Of a DNA stretch of 64,000 nt, positions 1 through 12,260 are shown piece after piece (positions within the stretch are counted from its first letter, which is position 1; each line of letters starts with the position of its first letter). This DNA comes from Vitrella brassicaformis (taxonomy: Eukaryota; Sar; Vitrellaceae), in contig CDMY01000456.1 in NCBI GenBank assembly GCA_001179505.1, positions 282,799 to 346,798 on the forward strand, given 5' to 3'. Below the pieces are notes generated by a model. That model made no database searches, was not told the DNA's origin, and saw only the letters and a program-made list of their open reading frames with translations. The position numbers were made by a program, and so were the translations under genes.

Positions 1-1435
1 CCCTCCCCCTCCCCCTTCCCGCCCTCCGGCCCCTCCCTGCTCGCCAACGGCCCCTCCAAGCAGATCGACACTGACACAGGCATGCACGACGACACTCCCA
101 GAGACAGGCGAAGACAGCCGGATGACGCACACCAGCCATCTGCAGCACCGGCAGCAGCAGCACCGGCGGCGGCAGCCGGCGCAGGCAGCAGCAGCCGTGC
201 GTGTTCGATTGATGAGGACGAGCAGAGGGCGGTGGGTGTGGGTGACGGTGAGGGTGGCGTTGGCGCCAGGACGCTGTCGGGTCTGGCGGTGGCGGAGCAT
301 GCGCTGAGGAAACTCAGGCAGACAGTCGTCGTCAGGCAAAGTAAGCTGACTGCCTGACGCACGACACCTCATGTGACATAAGGTGAGCTTGGGATGGCTT
401 GTCTGGTGATTGCTCTTCCAGGCATCCGGCGTGCCATCTGTTCTGGGCGGATACCTGAGGCGATTGAGATCATCAACCAGCACTTCCCCAGGGTCCTCAC
501 GGTAGTCGTCACTGCAGTCACACGAGCACAAGGCTGACTGGCCTCTGTGTTGTTGTGCGCTGTGCTGTGTGGTCAGGAGCAGCCCCCCTCCCTTGCTGTC
601 GTGCTGGTCGTCTCCCAACAGGTAGCACATCCAGACAAAGCCAGACAATCGCCGCGGTGCCGACTGACTGTCTCTGTCGTCGTGTGGTGTGTGTGTCATC
701 ACCAGATAGTAGAGTTGATCCAGCGGAATGACGTCAAGGGCGCCCTGAGTTGGCTGCGGCAGGAGTGCAGGGCCGTCAGGGACGGCACCGCACACGCCAA
801 AACCGCACTCGAAGTACTGACGGATGGAATGGATAGATCAGAATATTGATGCACTTCCGCACGTGTGTTGCATTCAATGCATGTATGTGTCTGTGTGTGC
901 AGGAGACGGCGGCGTTGATAGCGTATCGTGACCCCGAGCGGTCCCCCCTGGCGCACCACTTCGACCCATCGAGGCGGCAGCTGGCCGCAGACCTCATCAA
1001 CCAACACATCATCGGTGCGGTACACACAGACATTCATGACATGACACACACGCAGAGAGACCAGCGTGATCGAGCCAGCCAGCCAGGTGGAATGTGGAGG
1101 GTCCATCCATCCGTCCGTCCATCCGTGCAGAGCGTGAGTTGGGTCTGAGCGGATGGGCGCCTCTCCACGTGCTTGTGAGACAAGTCGTGGCGGCCAGGTG
1201 CATAGACGCACATACCAGCACAGTGGCGCTCAGATCCTTCTGGGCCCCTTCTGTGTCTGTGTCGGTGTCTGCAGGCGTCTGCTGTTCGAGCGCAACTTGT
1301 CTCGCGGCCCGTACCCTCATTCCCGCCACCTGTGCCAGGCTCCCCTGTACCAAAACAACCCACCAACTATCCCACCCCAGATGCAGGCAACCGACAACTG
1401 AGGGAGGGGGGCGGCGCGGTGTGTTCAGAAGATGA
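1..1435 (+). CDS. CTLH-CRA domain protein (RanBPM/GID8-like), 5' end missing
   Basis: Partial gene, open at the window start. Exons read as 1-340, 422-501, 706-813, 903-1014 and a last exon from about 1275; the first four junctions keep frame. The second exon gives IRRAICSGRIPEAIEIINQH and the third IVELIQRNDVKGALSWLRQE, the paired helices of a CTLH domain. The fourth gives LIAYRDPERSPLAHHF and RRQLAADLINQHII, typical of the CRA part of RanBPM/GID8-type proteins, which are scaffold subunits of the GID/CTLH ubiquitin ligase. Upstream is a low-complexity Pro/Ala/Ser linker, so any LisH or SPRY domain would lie outside the window. The last exon is uncertain: one splice choice stops at 1435, another frame at 1401. 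Family assignment is good; the exact orthologue is not determined. Confidence 0.62.
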
Positions 1436-1684
1436 GGCATGTATCCCCGTAGGCTGCATCTATCTTGTTCAGTCAGCTGCATGGATGGCATGTATACATG
1501 GATGACAGAATGTTGCGCGTGGGTGTCATGCGTGAGTGTATCATAGACAGGTAGGCGACTTATTGATTACTAATTGGAGGCGAGGGACCGTGTGGATGCA
1601 TTAATTGCATGGCCATCCTCTCTCTGGAGCTCGCAAAGACGGGCGGCCGGCTGGGGGCATCTCCACATCCTCAAACATTCAACC

Positions 1685-4600
1685 ATGAGTGATGCTTCCA
1701 AGCTCTCGGCAGCCCTTAACGCCACAGTGGCCGTCATGTCCGACGTCGGTGGGTGCACTCGAGAGGCCGCCAGCGACATCATCGGCAGCGACGCCAGTTG
1801 GCAGAGTTCGTCGATTCATTGGTTGGACGAAATGTGGCTGGTGCTATGTGCCCTGCTCGTCCTCATAATGCAGCCCGCATTTGCAATGTACGTATGTAAG
1901 GGGCTCAGAAAGGACGTTTGTGTGTGTTCGGACGTCGATGTGTGTGTGTGTGTTCCACGTGAGGGGCTGGGCGTTTGGGGTGTTGTGATGCTGCTGCTGC
2001 TGCAGGTTTGAGGCAGGCTGTGTGTCCGACAAGAACGGTGCCTCTGCACACACACATGACATACAATACACGTGTGCGTCTCCGTCCGTCTATCTCTTGA
2101 CCAACCAGGTGCCTCCATCATGATAAAGAATGCAGTGGACATACTCGTCTGCTCGTTCGCCTACGCACTTGTCGGTAAGTGCCGGAGAGGAGAAGGGAGA
2201 GATGAGGCGGGCGGCCTTGATTGTGCGCGGGGCGGGTGGGTATGTTCAGGTTTTCAGCTGTCCTACGCAACGGCCGACCCCTTTGTACCTCCGGATGACA
2301 TGGCCAGATTCTTCTTCAATCTGGCATTCGCCAGCACCGGTATGTATGAAGACACACAAAGCGGGGTGTGCGCAGATGACTGTCTGTTTCTCCATCACCG
2401 TTTGTGACAGCCGCCACGATCCTGAGTGGTGCGTTGGCGGAGAGGCTTCGTTTGAACGCCTACATCATTCTTACTCTTGCTGTCGGCAGCGTCATCTACC
2501 CCATCGTGACGGTACGTATGTGGCAGTCACTTCCGATTCATTTCCGCCATGCGTGTGGTGTGGTGTCTCAGTGGTGGGTGTGGGCCGATGACGGTGAGCA
2601 ATCGGACGGACAAGAGGGCACATTAGCCTGGCATGTATGAATGCATTGGTGCGTGGCTGCACTGGCTGGCTGCAGGTCTCCTGCAGAAACAAGGGTACAT
2701 AGACTTCGCTGGCGGCAGTGTGGTGCACGTCTTGGGGGGCGTTGGCGCCCTCACTGCCGCAGCGATGCTCGGCCCACGTGTGGGGCGATACCCGGAGTAC
2801 TCTCCGTGGGACATGCCCGTGCTGCGTCGACTGCTCGGTCGAAGCCTGGACCCCGACCAATACATGCTTCCGCCGGGATTGCCGGCCATTGAAGACGCAC
2901 CACACCCCTTCCGCATCGTCTCAGGCACCCTCTTTCTATGGTCTGTCTGTTATATCTTGGATACTGATAACGCCTGGACATTGTGTTTGTGTTTGTGTGT
3001 TACGTACAGGGGTGCGCGGTACGGATTCAATTGTGGCTCGACCATGGGTGTGACTGCCGGCGGTGCCTACGTGGCTGCCCGTGTGGCGGTGATCACAACG
3101 ATGGGTGCCGTGGGCGGCGGGCTGGCCATCGTTGCCATCAGCATGATGTCCAGGCGATGGGTGCCTCTGCGTCTCTGCACGGGCATACTCGCGGGGCTCG
3201 TGTCCATCACGGCTGGTTAGTCTGAGAGACATGAAGCGGAGCTCTTGATCGTGTTTATCGTGTGTCGGTAGGTGCGCCTCACCTCGGAATGTACGAGGCA
3301 ATGGCTGTGGGTGCTCTTGGGGCGTTGTTGGCCCGGCTGTCGACGGCAATCCTCAAGTGGTGCCAGATCGACGATGTCGTCGGTGCCTTCGGCACGCACG
3401 GCGTGCCCGGTGCGTGGGGTGTGTTGGCCGTGGCGCTGTTCGCCAAGAGTGCCAGCTGCGGAGACTATACCACGGTTGGGCTTTTCTATGCCGCCACCAA
3501 GGAGCAAGTCAACGAGGTCACAGACAGACAGACAGACAGAGAGAGACCGCGGACCTGGATGGATGCCCTCCTGTGTGTGTGTGTGATTTCGATGTCTAGG
3601 CTTTTGTGCAGGTCGGTGTGCAGCTTGGCGGCCTCCTGCTGATCATTGCCTTCACGTCTGCATCAGTCGCCATCGTCTGCTTTGTACGTTACGTGATCAT
3701 ACAGACACGAACGTCACATAGCGGATCGCATGTCCATCTCTGTTGTGTGCAGGTGCTGAATCAGACGCCGATGAAGCTGCGTGTGTCGTTCGGAGAGGAA
3801 CTGACGGGCCTGGACTGGATGGAGCAGTCCATAAAGAACATGCATCAGGCCAGAATGGAGGTCGTCGAGTCCCTCGTGCACTCCGTCGCGGGACTTAACG
3901 CAGGTGTTATTGAGCATGACACCATCAATTGTTATCTTATAACTAGCATTTGTCTGTGTGTCCGGGCGGTCAGAATGGGACCTATCGTGAGAAAGATAGC
4001 TGCGCTGATGTGTCTCATGCATTGATATACATCCCATCTGGTGCTTGCCAATGTCAGGTGGTTGTCGGCTGAAGCGAAGCGCTTGAAGCTCCACAAGTCG
4101 ACTTCACGAACAATGGAGGTGCGTGCAGACAGCCTGATAAGAATCCTTTGCCTGTCGCTTCTTGCCATCGATCAGACGACTTTGAATCACTTCGTCAAGG
4201 CCAGCCGAGCCCTCAGAGATGCTTCGGCGCAGAGACGGTCCAGCACGGGCTCAGAGGTGGATGTTGAGCTGCCTGTCTTCATGCCCCTGGGCACTCTGGT
4301 GGTGCTCGTGCATCGCGCGGAGATGAAGAAAGGCGTAAGAGGCAGCTGGGGAGACACCACTGCAGTGAAACACGAAGCCACACGTCCCTCTCTCTGCACG
4401 TGTGTCTGCTACTTACTGCAGGTGAGCACACCGGATGACCGAACCTTCTTTGTCGAAGTCAAGCTTGTCCGGTCAGCACTGTGTAGTCAGCCGCACCTCT
4501 GACATATGTGTGTGTCATGTCATGCGTGCCACTAGTGGCGACCCCGACAGCGCCGATGGCACAGCCAAACTGCAGCCCCACCCCGGATTCCGCAGAGCAC

Positions 4601-6031
4601 GAGACACAGCCATCGTGGACGAAGCTGCGACCCAATCCGCATACGTGTGGGAAGAGGTGGGCCAGGACCCATTAATGGATCATGACAGCCTTCTGGTCTG
4701 TGACAGTTTGTCTGTCTGTCTGTCTGTCTAGCCGTTGGTGTTTGCGAATGTGGGCAATGAGGTGGTCAACGATTTACTCATACAGGTGGGCCGCTATCGA
4801 CACACGCCACATATACGTGTGTGTGTGTGTGTGTGTGTGTGATAACTTGACTAGTTCAATGTGTACGATGCCCGCTCGCTTCGGGACATGCGCGGCGACT
4901 GCTTCGGTTCGTCACTAGCGACCAAGGCACTCGCCAATGACGTCAGCGCCGCCGCCGCGGGGTTCAAGAAGAAACACTCGATAATGACAGGCAGCGTACG
5001 GATGGGCATACCCGATGCACGCCCTTGCGGACGGACAATGCACCCTTCAGGCGTTTTACCCAGCCTGCCCGTCCTCTTGGGAGCAGGACCTGGCCGGAGA
5101 CGACTTCCAAAAGGACATGATGGAAGGGGTCAGCACAGCACCGTGAGACACCAACAGACACTCTCATCGTGTACTCATGGAAGGAAGTATGGATACATAC
5201 GTCTTTGTGTTGTCAGGGCGTCAAGACCAAAGAGCTGTGTCGGGCCATCAGGCTGGAGGCGCGACGGAGTAGCCTCGCCAGGCGAATGTGCGTAAGGACG
5301 GTGCACCGCACTGCACTCACAGAAACCTGCACAGACCTGTTCGCCCACCCAGGTCATTTATGCGCAAGGACGACGAGAAGAAAATCATTATTACCGGCAA
5401 GCTGTACTTCTCCATCGAGTTCAGGACGAGCGATTTTGACAAGGTCGGTCACACGGACACTCACCGTGTGTCGCTCACAACGTCCCGTTATCCTGTGCAT
5501 CCACCCCTCCATCCGTCCGTGCAGTCTCTGTCGAAAGCTATATCATCGCTGGTGGCGGTCGACAAGCAGCTGGAGGCCAGAAAGCGCAATTCGATACCAA
5601 GTCAGCCAACAAGAGTTCATCTATGTGTGTATGTGTGTGGCATGGACCACCTACGCAGCTTCTGAGCTCGACCTGCCCATAAGTCCGACTGCGGGCAAGG
5701 GCTCTCTGTCCACCTTCAGCCGACGCACACACAACTTGATAAAAAAGGGAATCGCCAGGATTGGTGAGAGCAAGACACAACGCCTCAGCTGTCTCACCTC
5801 ACGTCGTGTGTGCGTGTGTGTGCAGCCAAGTCGATGGCTCGTTCGCCCAAAAGCGGCGATGCGCTCCAGCCAGGTCTGGATATGTTCGCTCACCGGCGGA
5901 GGGCCTCCGTCGGCCGCTGCTCCGTCATGAGCAACGACGAGCGGGTCTCACTCGAGGTCGACGCACCGCCCCTCCAAGCCGCACCGTCTGCAGCACACCT
6001 CCTCGCCGCGCCCAAAATCATCAGCTCTTAA
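1685..6031 (+). CDS. Ammonium transporter (AMT/Rh family) with long C-terminal extension
   Basis: Membrane channel-like carrier for NH4+/NH3. Start chosen at ATG 1685; the N-terminus reaches LIMQPAFAMFEAGCVSDKN across the first two introns, the AMT signature helix. Further matches are IMIKNAVDILVCSFAYALVG (about 2115-2174), IDFAGGSVVHVLGGVGAL (about 2700-2755, carrying the conserved Asp and first pore His) and DDVVGAFGTHGVPGAWG (about 3370-3420, second pore His). The core ends near 3900 with SFGEELTGLDWMEQS, the usual AMT cytoplasmic tail. Open exons then continue for roughly 390 residues to a TAA at 6029-6031, a tail with no domain I recognise (for example exons at about 4177-4332, 5351-5442 and 5826-6031). 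The tail could be a separate gene, but I see no clear start for one. The exon edge near 2640-2690 is unsure. Confidence 0.82.
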
Positions 6032-6056
6032 AGGGGGCAAGTCGGTCTCATCGGCC

Positions 6057-8221
6057 TTGCCCACACCAGTCGGGGCATCCACCGCATTCCTCAACGATGC
6101 CGTTGTGGACGAGACGTCGGGAGCCAAGACTCCCGTCACCAATCGGATAACAAGATACCGCACCAAAGGCAGCACACCAAGCCCCGGTAGCAGATGCCGT
6201 GCGGCGGTGGAAGGCGATGGGAAGATGGAGACGAAGCGGGCCAAGAAGGAGCTGGCTGACAAGAAGAATGACAGCCTCGCGGTCATTTCGGATGTGCTGC
6301 GCGATGACGCTGAGTTTGCACTGCCCAGCCGCATACAGAGGCACGCGGAGCGCATCAAGAACAAAAAGGCCACAGGTGAGTCGACTCGTCGATGGCCGGA
6401 GGGAGTGAGACACGCGAGTGAGCGGCGTGTGTTGCGTGTGCATGGATGGCCCAGGCTCCATGGAGCTGTCCGATGAGCAGAGACACATGCTGGAGAGCGA
6501 GGCGGCGGCCATGGAGCAGGAGGAGATGGCCAGCATACGAATTGCTGCACTTGAAGGACAGACTCTCAACACATCCAAGTACCCCCACACCTTCATCCCT
6601 TACGCATACATCTACACCTGGCTGTGTATGTGATGTGTGTGGCCGCAGAACCTCGCCTCAGAGAGACAGCAGCGGCGTCAAGTTCAAGAGCAACGCCACA
6701 GACATGGACGAAGCCGAGGACGGCGAATGGAGAGGTACACCTGTATCCTGACCTGTAACAACTCCCCAATGACCTACCTGTCCTGTGTGTACTGACTGGG
6801 GATGCACAAATGCTTCAAAGACGAAACCCGTCAGGCGCAGCGCAAAGCGAAGCTGCTGAACCGCAAGGTTACTGGTCAGCTGATGACAGCCGCCCAGAAG
6901 GAGGAGCTCAACAGGGCAACACAAGAAGACATGGAAGATGGCGACGAGGCTGAGGATGACGAGTACGACAAAGATCACCCCAATCTTGTGTCATTCAAGT
7001 CGCGGGAGACTGATATCGACAGCGACGCCGATGACTGGAAAGGTGCACCCAGCACAATCCTCACCGTGCATTTGGACGTGTGTTTGTGTGCAGATGAGTC
7101 CCGCCACGCCAAGCGAAAACTCAAACTGATGGGCAGGAAAGCTACAGGACAAATCCGGATGTCGCAAACACAGAAGAACGAGCTGCGCCGTGCATCAGAG
7201 GAGGCTATGGACGACGGCGACTCAGATGTTGGCAGCAATGACGCCGATGGCCATGATGACCAGCCACCAAGAGGCGCGAACTTGGTTCAGTTCCAGTCCC
7301 TTCAGACAGATATCGACAGCGACGCCGACTGGCAAGGTGCCTGAGACATGTCTGCTACACACACACACATGTACACTGCTCGTCCTTTCCTCGACTACAG
7401 ATGCATCCCAGCATGCTCAGCGTAGCGCAAAGCTGATTGCGAGAAAAGCTACTGGGCAGCTACAAATGACGGAGTTGCAGAGGAGGGAGCTGGAAGATGA
7501 CGACGAGGAGGAGGAAAGGGGAGAGTTGCAAGACGACCAGCCTTACCTTGTCTCCTTCAAGACACAAGAAACAGACATCGACAGCAACCCCGACTGGCTG
7601 GGTACAGTACGGCCCACATGCGCATCGTGTGTCCCTGTGTTCACACGTGTCTCCCTACCTGTGTCTCTCAGCAACAGGTCGGTTAAGGCGCGCAGGGCGA
7701 AGCTGAAGGCCCGGCAGACGACGGGCCAGGTTAAGCTCACGAGTAGCCAGAAGGACGCTCTCAGTAGTCTGGCACAGAAAAATGACGACGATGACGATAC
7801 TGGTAGCGAAGACGCCTCTCCGCAGCAGGACGGAGGGGGCGACGCAGACGCCGTCCATTTAGTGACCTTCCGTAGCAGACCGCAGAGCGTAGTCAGCGAC
7901 ATGGACGATCAAGAGTGGAAAAGTAGGCAGGCAATGCAGAAGATCGACCACCCTTCGCCGCAGCACACGTGTGTGTCTGCATGTCTCCGCTGCTCAGCAA
8001 GCGGTCGGGCAGAGGCGCGCAGGGCGAAGCTGAAGGAGCGCAAGGCGACAGGACAGTTGAAGCTCACCTCAGACCAGAAAGATGCCCTCGCCCATGCCGC
8101 GTCCGAAGAGCTGGAGGAAGAGGATACACCCGAGAGGAACGTCTCTGGTGCAGAAGATCGGCACATCGGAGGGGACGGGTGGCGGGGTGAATTTCGCCCA
8201 CCTGAATGGCCAAGGCGCTGA
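6057..8221 (+). CDS. Tandem exon-repeat protein with RKATGQ modules
   Basis: Unrecognised protein made of about six degenerate modules of 65-85 residues, mostly one module per exon (exons about 6821-7042, 7094-7336, 7401-7601, 7672-7922 and 7998-8221; the first module is split by introns at 6376 and about 6579). Each module has a basic helix, the core RKATGQLKLTSDQKDAL (variants KVTGQ, QTTGQ, KATGS), an acidic Asp/Glu run, then a motif like VSFKSRETDIDSDADWKG just before the next intron. Introns between modules are phase 1, allowing whole-module duplication without frame change. No signal peptide or membrane segment, so likely nuclear or cytosolic. The start is uncertain: the frame opens before 6057 but its first ATG is near 6228, and the gene may share a transcript with the gene upstream. 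The stop at 8219-8221 assumes no further intron. Confidence 0.6.
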
Positions 8222-8577
8222 CGACCAGGACGGTTTCTATGCCGGGTCACAAATCGTCTTTGACTTCGCTCGGTGGGGTGAGGTTTCCTCTGTGGGACAC
8301 ATTTGACATCGCCCACTCTCTATGCATCACACACACATACAGTGAATGCCCATACACGACACTCATCGAAAGACAAACACATCACGCACATGCCATCATT
8401 GTTTGGCGACACCTTTAATTAAAGGGGTCGAAATTTGAAAGTCGTCCTTGATGGCTGCATTTTGGTCAGAAGGGTCCCCACCACTACCCCAAAGCCTACC
8501 TGAGGCAGGTCCCCACCGTAGCCTACGACTGTCCATCTGTACCTACGACTGCGTGTCCGTCTACGAGCAGCCAAGCT
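8222..8577. other. Tail-to-tail spacer
   Basis: Non-coding spacer between two convergent genes. It holds an AT-rich TTTAATTAAA stretch near 8413-8422 that could serve 3' end formation on either strand. Nothing else is recognised. Confidence 0.4.
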
Positions 8578-11500
8578 TTATACGGACGGGGCCTGCTTCC
8601 ACAACTCATCTACCCACTCCGCCCACGCAGGATTCGCCGCACGATACTTTTCGACCTCGGCCACCTTGTCGCCTTCCTTCACCCCCGGCGGCAGCGGGAT
8701 CATCTGGATCATCTGGATCAGCCGGCCCTGCCAGGTCTCAGCCCACATGCTGTCGGCCGGTGGCGCCAGTTTTGCCGTGGGCTCCTTTTCTTTCTCCTCG
8801 TACTGCTTGAGCAATTCTGTTGTGATGGGCGTCAGCAGCACCTTCAGGTCGCCTCCCTCCAAAGCTGCCCGCAGATTTGCAAAGGTGACTGGCTTGCCGC
8901 TGTTGTCTTGCTCCTCCTCCACCTCATCGTCAGCCGCTGAGCCGCCCTTCTTTCCTTTGCCCTTGCCGCCCTTCTTGCTCTTGCCGCCCTTCTTGCCCTT
9001 GCCGCCCTTCTTGCCCTTGCCCTTGCCGATGGTCTTTTTGCCGATGGTCTTCTTGACCCTCTGCTTGGGCGGTGGGAGGATGGTCTGGGTCGGGTCATAC
9101 TTGTCTGTGGTCTTCTTGACGTTGAATAGCTCTCGATGGCCCTCAGCGGCGACAAGTGCCGGCGGCTGTCAGACGCATCCACACACACACTGTGATACAC
9201 CACACACAGGAAGCTAGTTGCTTCCTACCCACCTTGAGTTCGATTTCCTCGTCGATCGACCACACGATGTAGCCTGAATCCGTAATGGCCTCACTGAATC
9301 CATTCGGGCTGAACACAGCACACACAGAGGAAGATCTCTCGATTTCCGTCTTTCTGTCTGTCTGTCTGCCAGTCTGCCTGTCCAAACCATCCATCCAGCC
9401 ATCCGTCTGTCCGTCTGTCTGTCTGTCTGTCTTGCCACGCCGATTCATTCTGCTCCAAAGATCTTATCTGATCACGATGAATCCTTCGGGCGGCACAGCG
9501 ATCCTACAGGAGTACAGTGGGTCCGTTCTGTCCTCGATACTCGAGAATAGAGAGATGGTGCGACCCTTGACCACAAAATATCCCGTCTTGAAAGTCGGGT
9601 TCATCAGCTGTTCGGCGGTTCGGGAGAAATCAGCGTCCACGTCGATGTAAGTGACCTCCCACTTTCGAAACTCGGCTGTAACGCAGCCCAACAGGGAAGC
9701 GATAAGCAACATCATCGCGCAGCGTCAACACATTTACATTACGGCGAGGTTCCCCGTGTCCATATCCACCCATCCATCTGTATGTCTGTCTGTCGGGCTG
9801 TCGGTCTGTTTGAATGTGTGGGTGTCTGTCTGTCTGTGTGTCGGTCTGTTCGTCGGTTTGTCTGTCTGTCGGACTGTCTGTCTGTCTGTCCATCGGTCGG
9901 TCTGTCCGTCTGTCTTTCTGTTCTGTCTGTCTGTCCATCCATCCTCATTCATCCATCCTCATTCATCCATCCACCACACTGCAGTGACACACACTGGCAG
10001 AAAGCAGCCGCCGCCACCTCGAAGACGCCAAGCCCCAACAGCTAACAGCCACACACCAAACACACAACAGTCACACATCATGTTTGAGTGCTGTCGCTCC
10101 CTTACCGAGGCCGCGTATGGCGCGTCGTCGATGTCATACATCGATGACCAGTGCGTCGGGATCGTCGTAGCGACCTCCTGATTCATGACACAAATCTGCG
10201 GCGCGATGCACTGTCAGTGATCATTGTACCTTGATCACGGCCGCCGTGTGTACGAGGCAAAACAACACCGACACCGCATCAGCTCCTGCATCAATGACAC
10301 AAAAGTGACACTAATCACAAGCAGTGATGGATCCGAACCTGTGATGGATGTGGTGATGATGGCACCTCTGCAGAGGGCCAGGCAGGCACCGACAGCCAGC
10401 TGCTGGACGACAGTGGTATCCACAGCGTGTGATCTGCACAGAGACAAACACACATGACAGAAGATGTGTGTGTATCGACAAACATAACAGAAGATATGTG
10501 TGAATTTTTACGTCAGCGAGGCTGCAGCCCAAACGATGATCTTGAGCAGCATGCTGGTGATGGGGCCGACCGACTGCCCGAACAGCAGCGATGCAGCAGC
10601 TGCCAGCGTCGACAGACAGACACTCACAAGTGTCAGCACCAGGATTTTGACTCTCCACTTCGCGAATACGGCAGGCGGCACCATTGTGTGCGAAACAGCT
10701 GTTGATTGACTTTGACTGGTGGATTGTTGTTTGTTTGTCGGTCTTTCTTACGAGATTGCCTCTTTGTCAGTATACAAGAATCACTCATACACATTGCATC
10801 CATACTAATCAAGACAGAATCGATCGTTGCTATGCGTCAAATCAACACAATGTGTCTTATCTACTTATTCACACGTGCACACCACTACGTCGAAAGTACC
10901 GGCCGCCTGTCAGGGCAGGCTCAGCGGACTCTTCGTGCCGTTCGATGAACTCGCAGACGTTGGTGTGCCCGTTGCCGTGTCGTCTTTCTTCGCCGCTGTC
11001 GGTACATCCAGCAGGGAGATGATCCAATCGACGGCCATCACCACGTATGCGTTGATCTCCTTGTCGCCGTCTGGCTGCATTGCCCCGTATCTCACCAGCA
11101 TAGCGCGGAGCGTCGTCCACGTACCTTGGGAAACGCTGACATGGAAACAAATAGATGAATCATAGGATGTCAGGCGCATCTCAAACACCAGTCACGCTCA
11201 GTCCGCTCACCTTGTGATCTGATGCTGTGTAATAAGTGCGAAGAGAGAGGTTGCCGTGGCGATGAGTGCAGGGATCTTCCACGGGATAAGCAACAAGATC
11301 AGGTTGGCCGACATCAGAACATAGCCGGGTAGGTACGCTACGAACACGCGAGCGGCCTGTTGCATCCATGACAAGGCCATCGAATGGACGCGATGAGCTG
11401 CATTCGGTGGAGGGCAGCTGGGCAGGGCGGATCAAATGGGACAAAAGAATGTGGTTTGCTGCCGGGATGGGGTTGTCGGTAGAGGCATATATGCCGGCGG

Positions 11501-11592
11501 TGATGGGCACGTCTGCCGACCCAGACGAACAGTGCAAAGGTACGGCAACGAACAGAGCAGGTCCTCACCAGTGAGAACACGCAGTTTGCCAT
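8578..11592 (-). CDS. Uncharacterised multi-pass membrane protein with Lys/Gly-rich C-terminus
   Basis: No family recognised. Reading the minus strand, hydrophobic exons occur at about 11350-11217 (contains VLMSANLILLLIPWKI), 11150-10920 (INAYVVMAVDWIISLLDV), 10660-10500 (ILVLTLVSVCLSTLAAAA), 10440-10315 and 10290-10235. These are followed by soluble exons at about 10190-10105, 9702-9475 (WEVTYIDVDADFSRTAEQ) and 9300-9238 (GFSEAITDSGYIVWSIDEE). The last exon, about 9130-8578, begins with a block of GKGKGKKGG-type repeats, then an acidic linker and the tail, ending WVDELWKQAPSV at 8578. A hydrophobic run at 9715-9680 imitates a signal peptide but ends in a good acceptor (GTTACAG), so I treat it as intron. 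Several junctions could not be brought into frame, so this may be two genes. The first ATG at 11592 is a guess. Confidence 0.4.
9730..9965. repeat. CTGT/GACA tetranucleotide repeat tract
   Basis: About 230 bases dominated by imperfect CTGT units (GACA on the minus strand) with CATC units at both ends. It lies in an intron of the minus-strand membrane-protein gene, between the exons at about 10105 and 9702. Confidence 0.8.
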
Positions 11593-11610
11593 TCTGTTGG
11601 TCTGTCAGAA

Positions 11611-12220
11611 ATGGCGGCTGTGTTTCACCAGCTCACTTCCCAGTCGTACGACGTCTGCATCGACCGCAAGATGGAGGTGCCCGACACCAGCCATCACGGG
11701 CCACAAACCTATCTAATCGCTTTCATCCCCGCGGCCGCGGCGTTCGCCGATCATTTGACTCGCCGGCTGTTCCTTTATGATGGCTTCGAGAGCGACTGGA
11801 TCCCCAACCGATGGCTTTACACACGTGGAGCTCACGAGAGGCGCCGGGCGTCTTGGTGCGACCCTTATGGAGCCTTACTGCATGTGGATGGCGCAGGGAG
11901 TTTCCATGAGCGCCGAGGCCACACCATAGCGTCAGTCCGAAAGTATTCTTTCATGGCGACTTCGGAGGAGGCTGTGCGTCACATTGAGACGGCTCGGTGC
12001 ACCGAGGGCACGCCTGATGAGGCCAAGGCTGACTGCGTTAAGACAGAGGCTCACTTTCAGCAAGAAGGCTTCGCCGGCAACCGCCTGGCCTCCTTGCAGT
12101 CAATTGCCCACGAACACCCGCTACTTGCGCAGATAGACAACACGGGCTACACCTATGTGAATCTGGTGAGCAATCGGACAGACACACACGGACACAAACA
12201 GACACCCATCCCGCCAAACA

Positions 12221-12260
<40 letters not shown>

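Noticed and set aside
9464-9715. Stand-alone secreted protein starting MMLLIASLLGCVTA on minus
   Set aside because: The hydrophobic start ends in a good splice acceptor (GTTACAG) exactly where the conserved-looking exon begins, so it reads better as intron sequence.
9734-9952. TDRQTDRQ-type proteins
   Set aside because: Pure translation of the CTGT/GACA tetranucleotide repeat in an intron.
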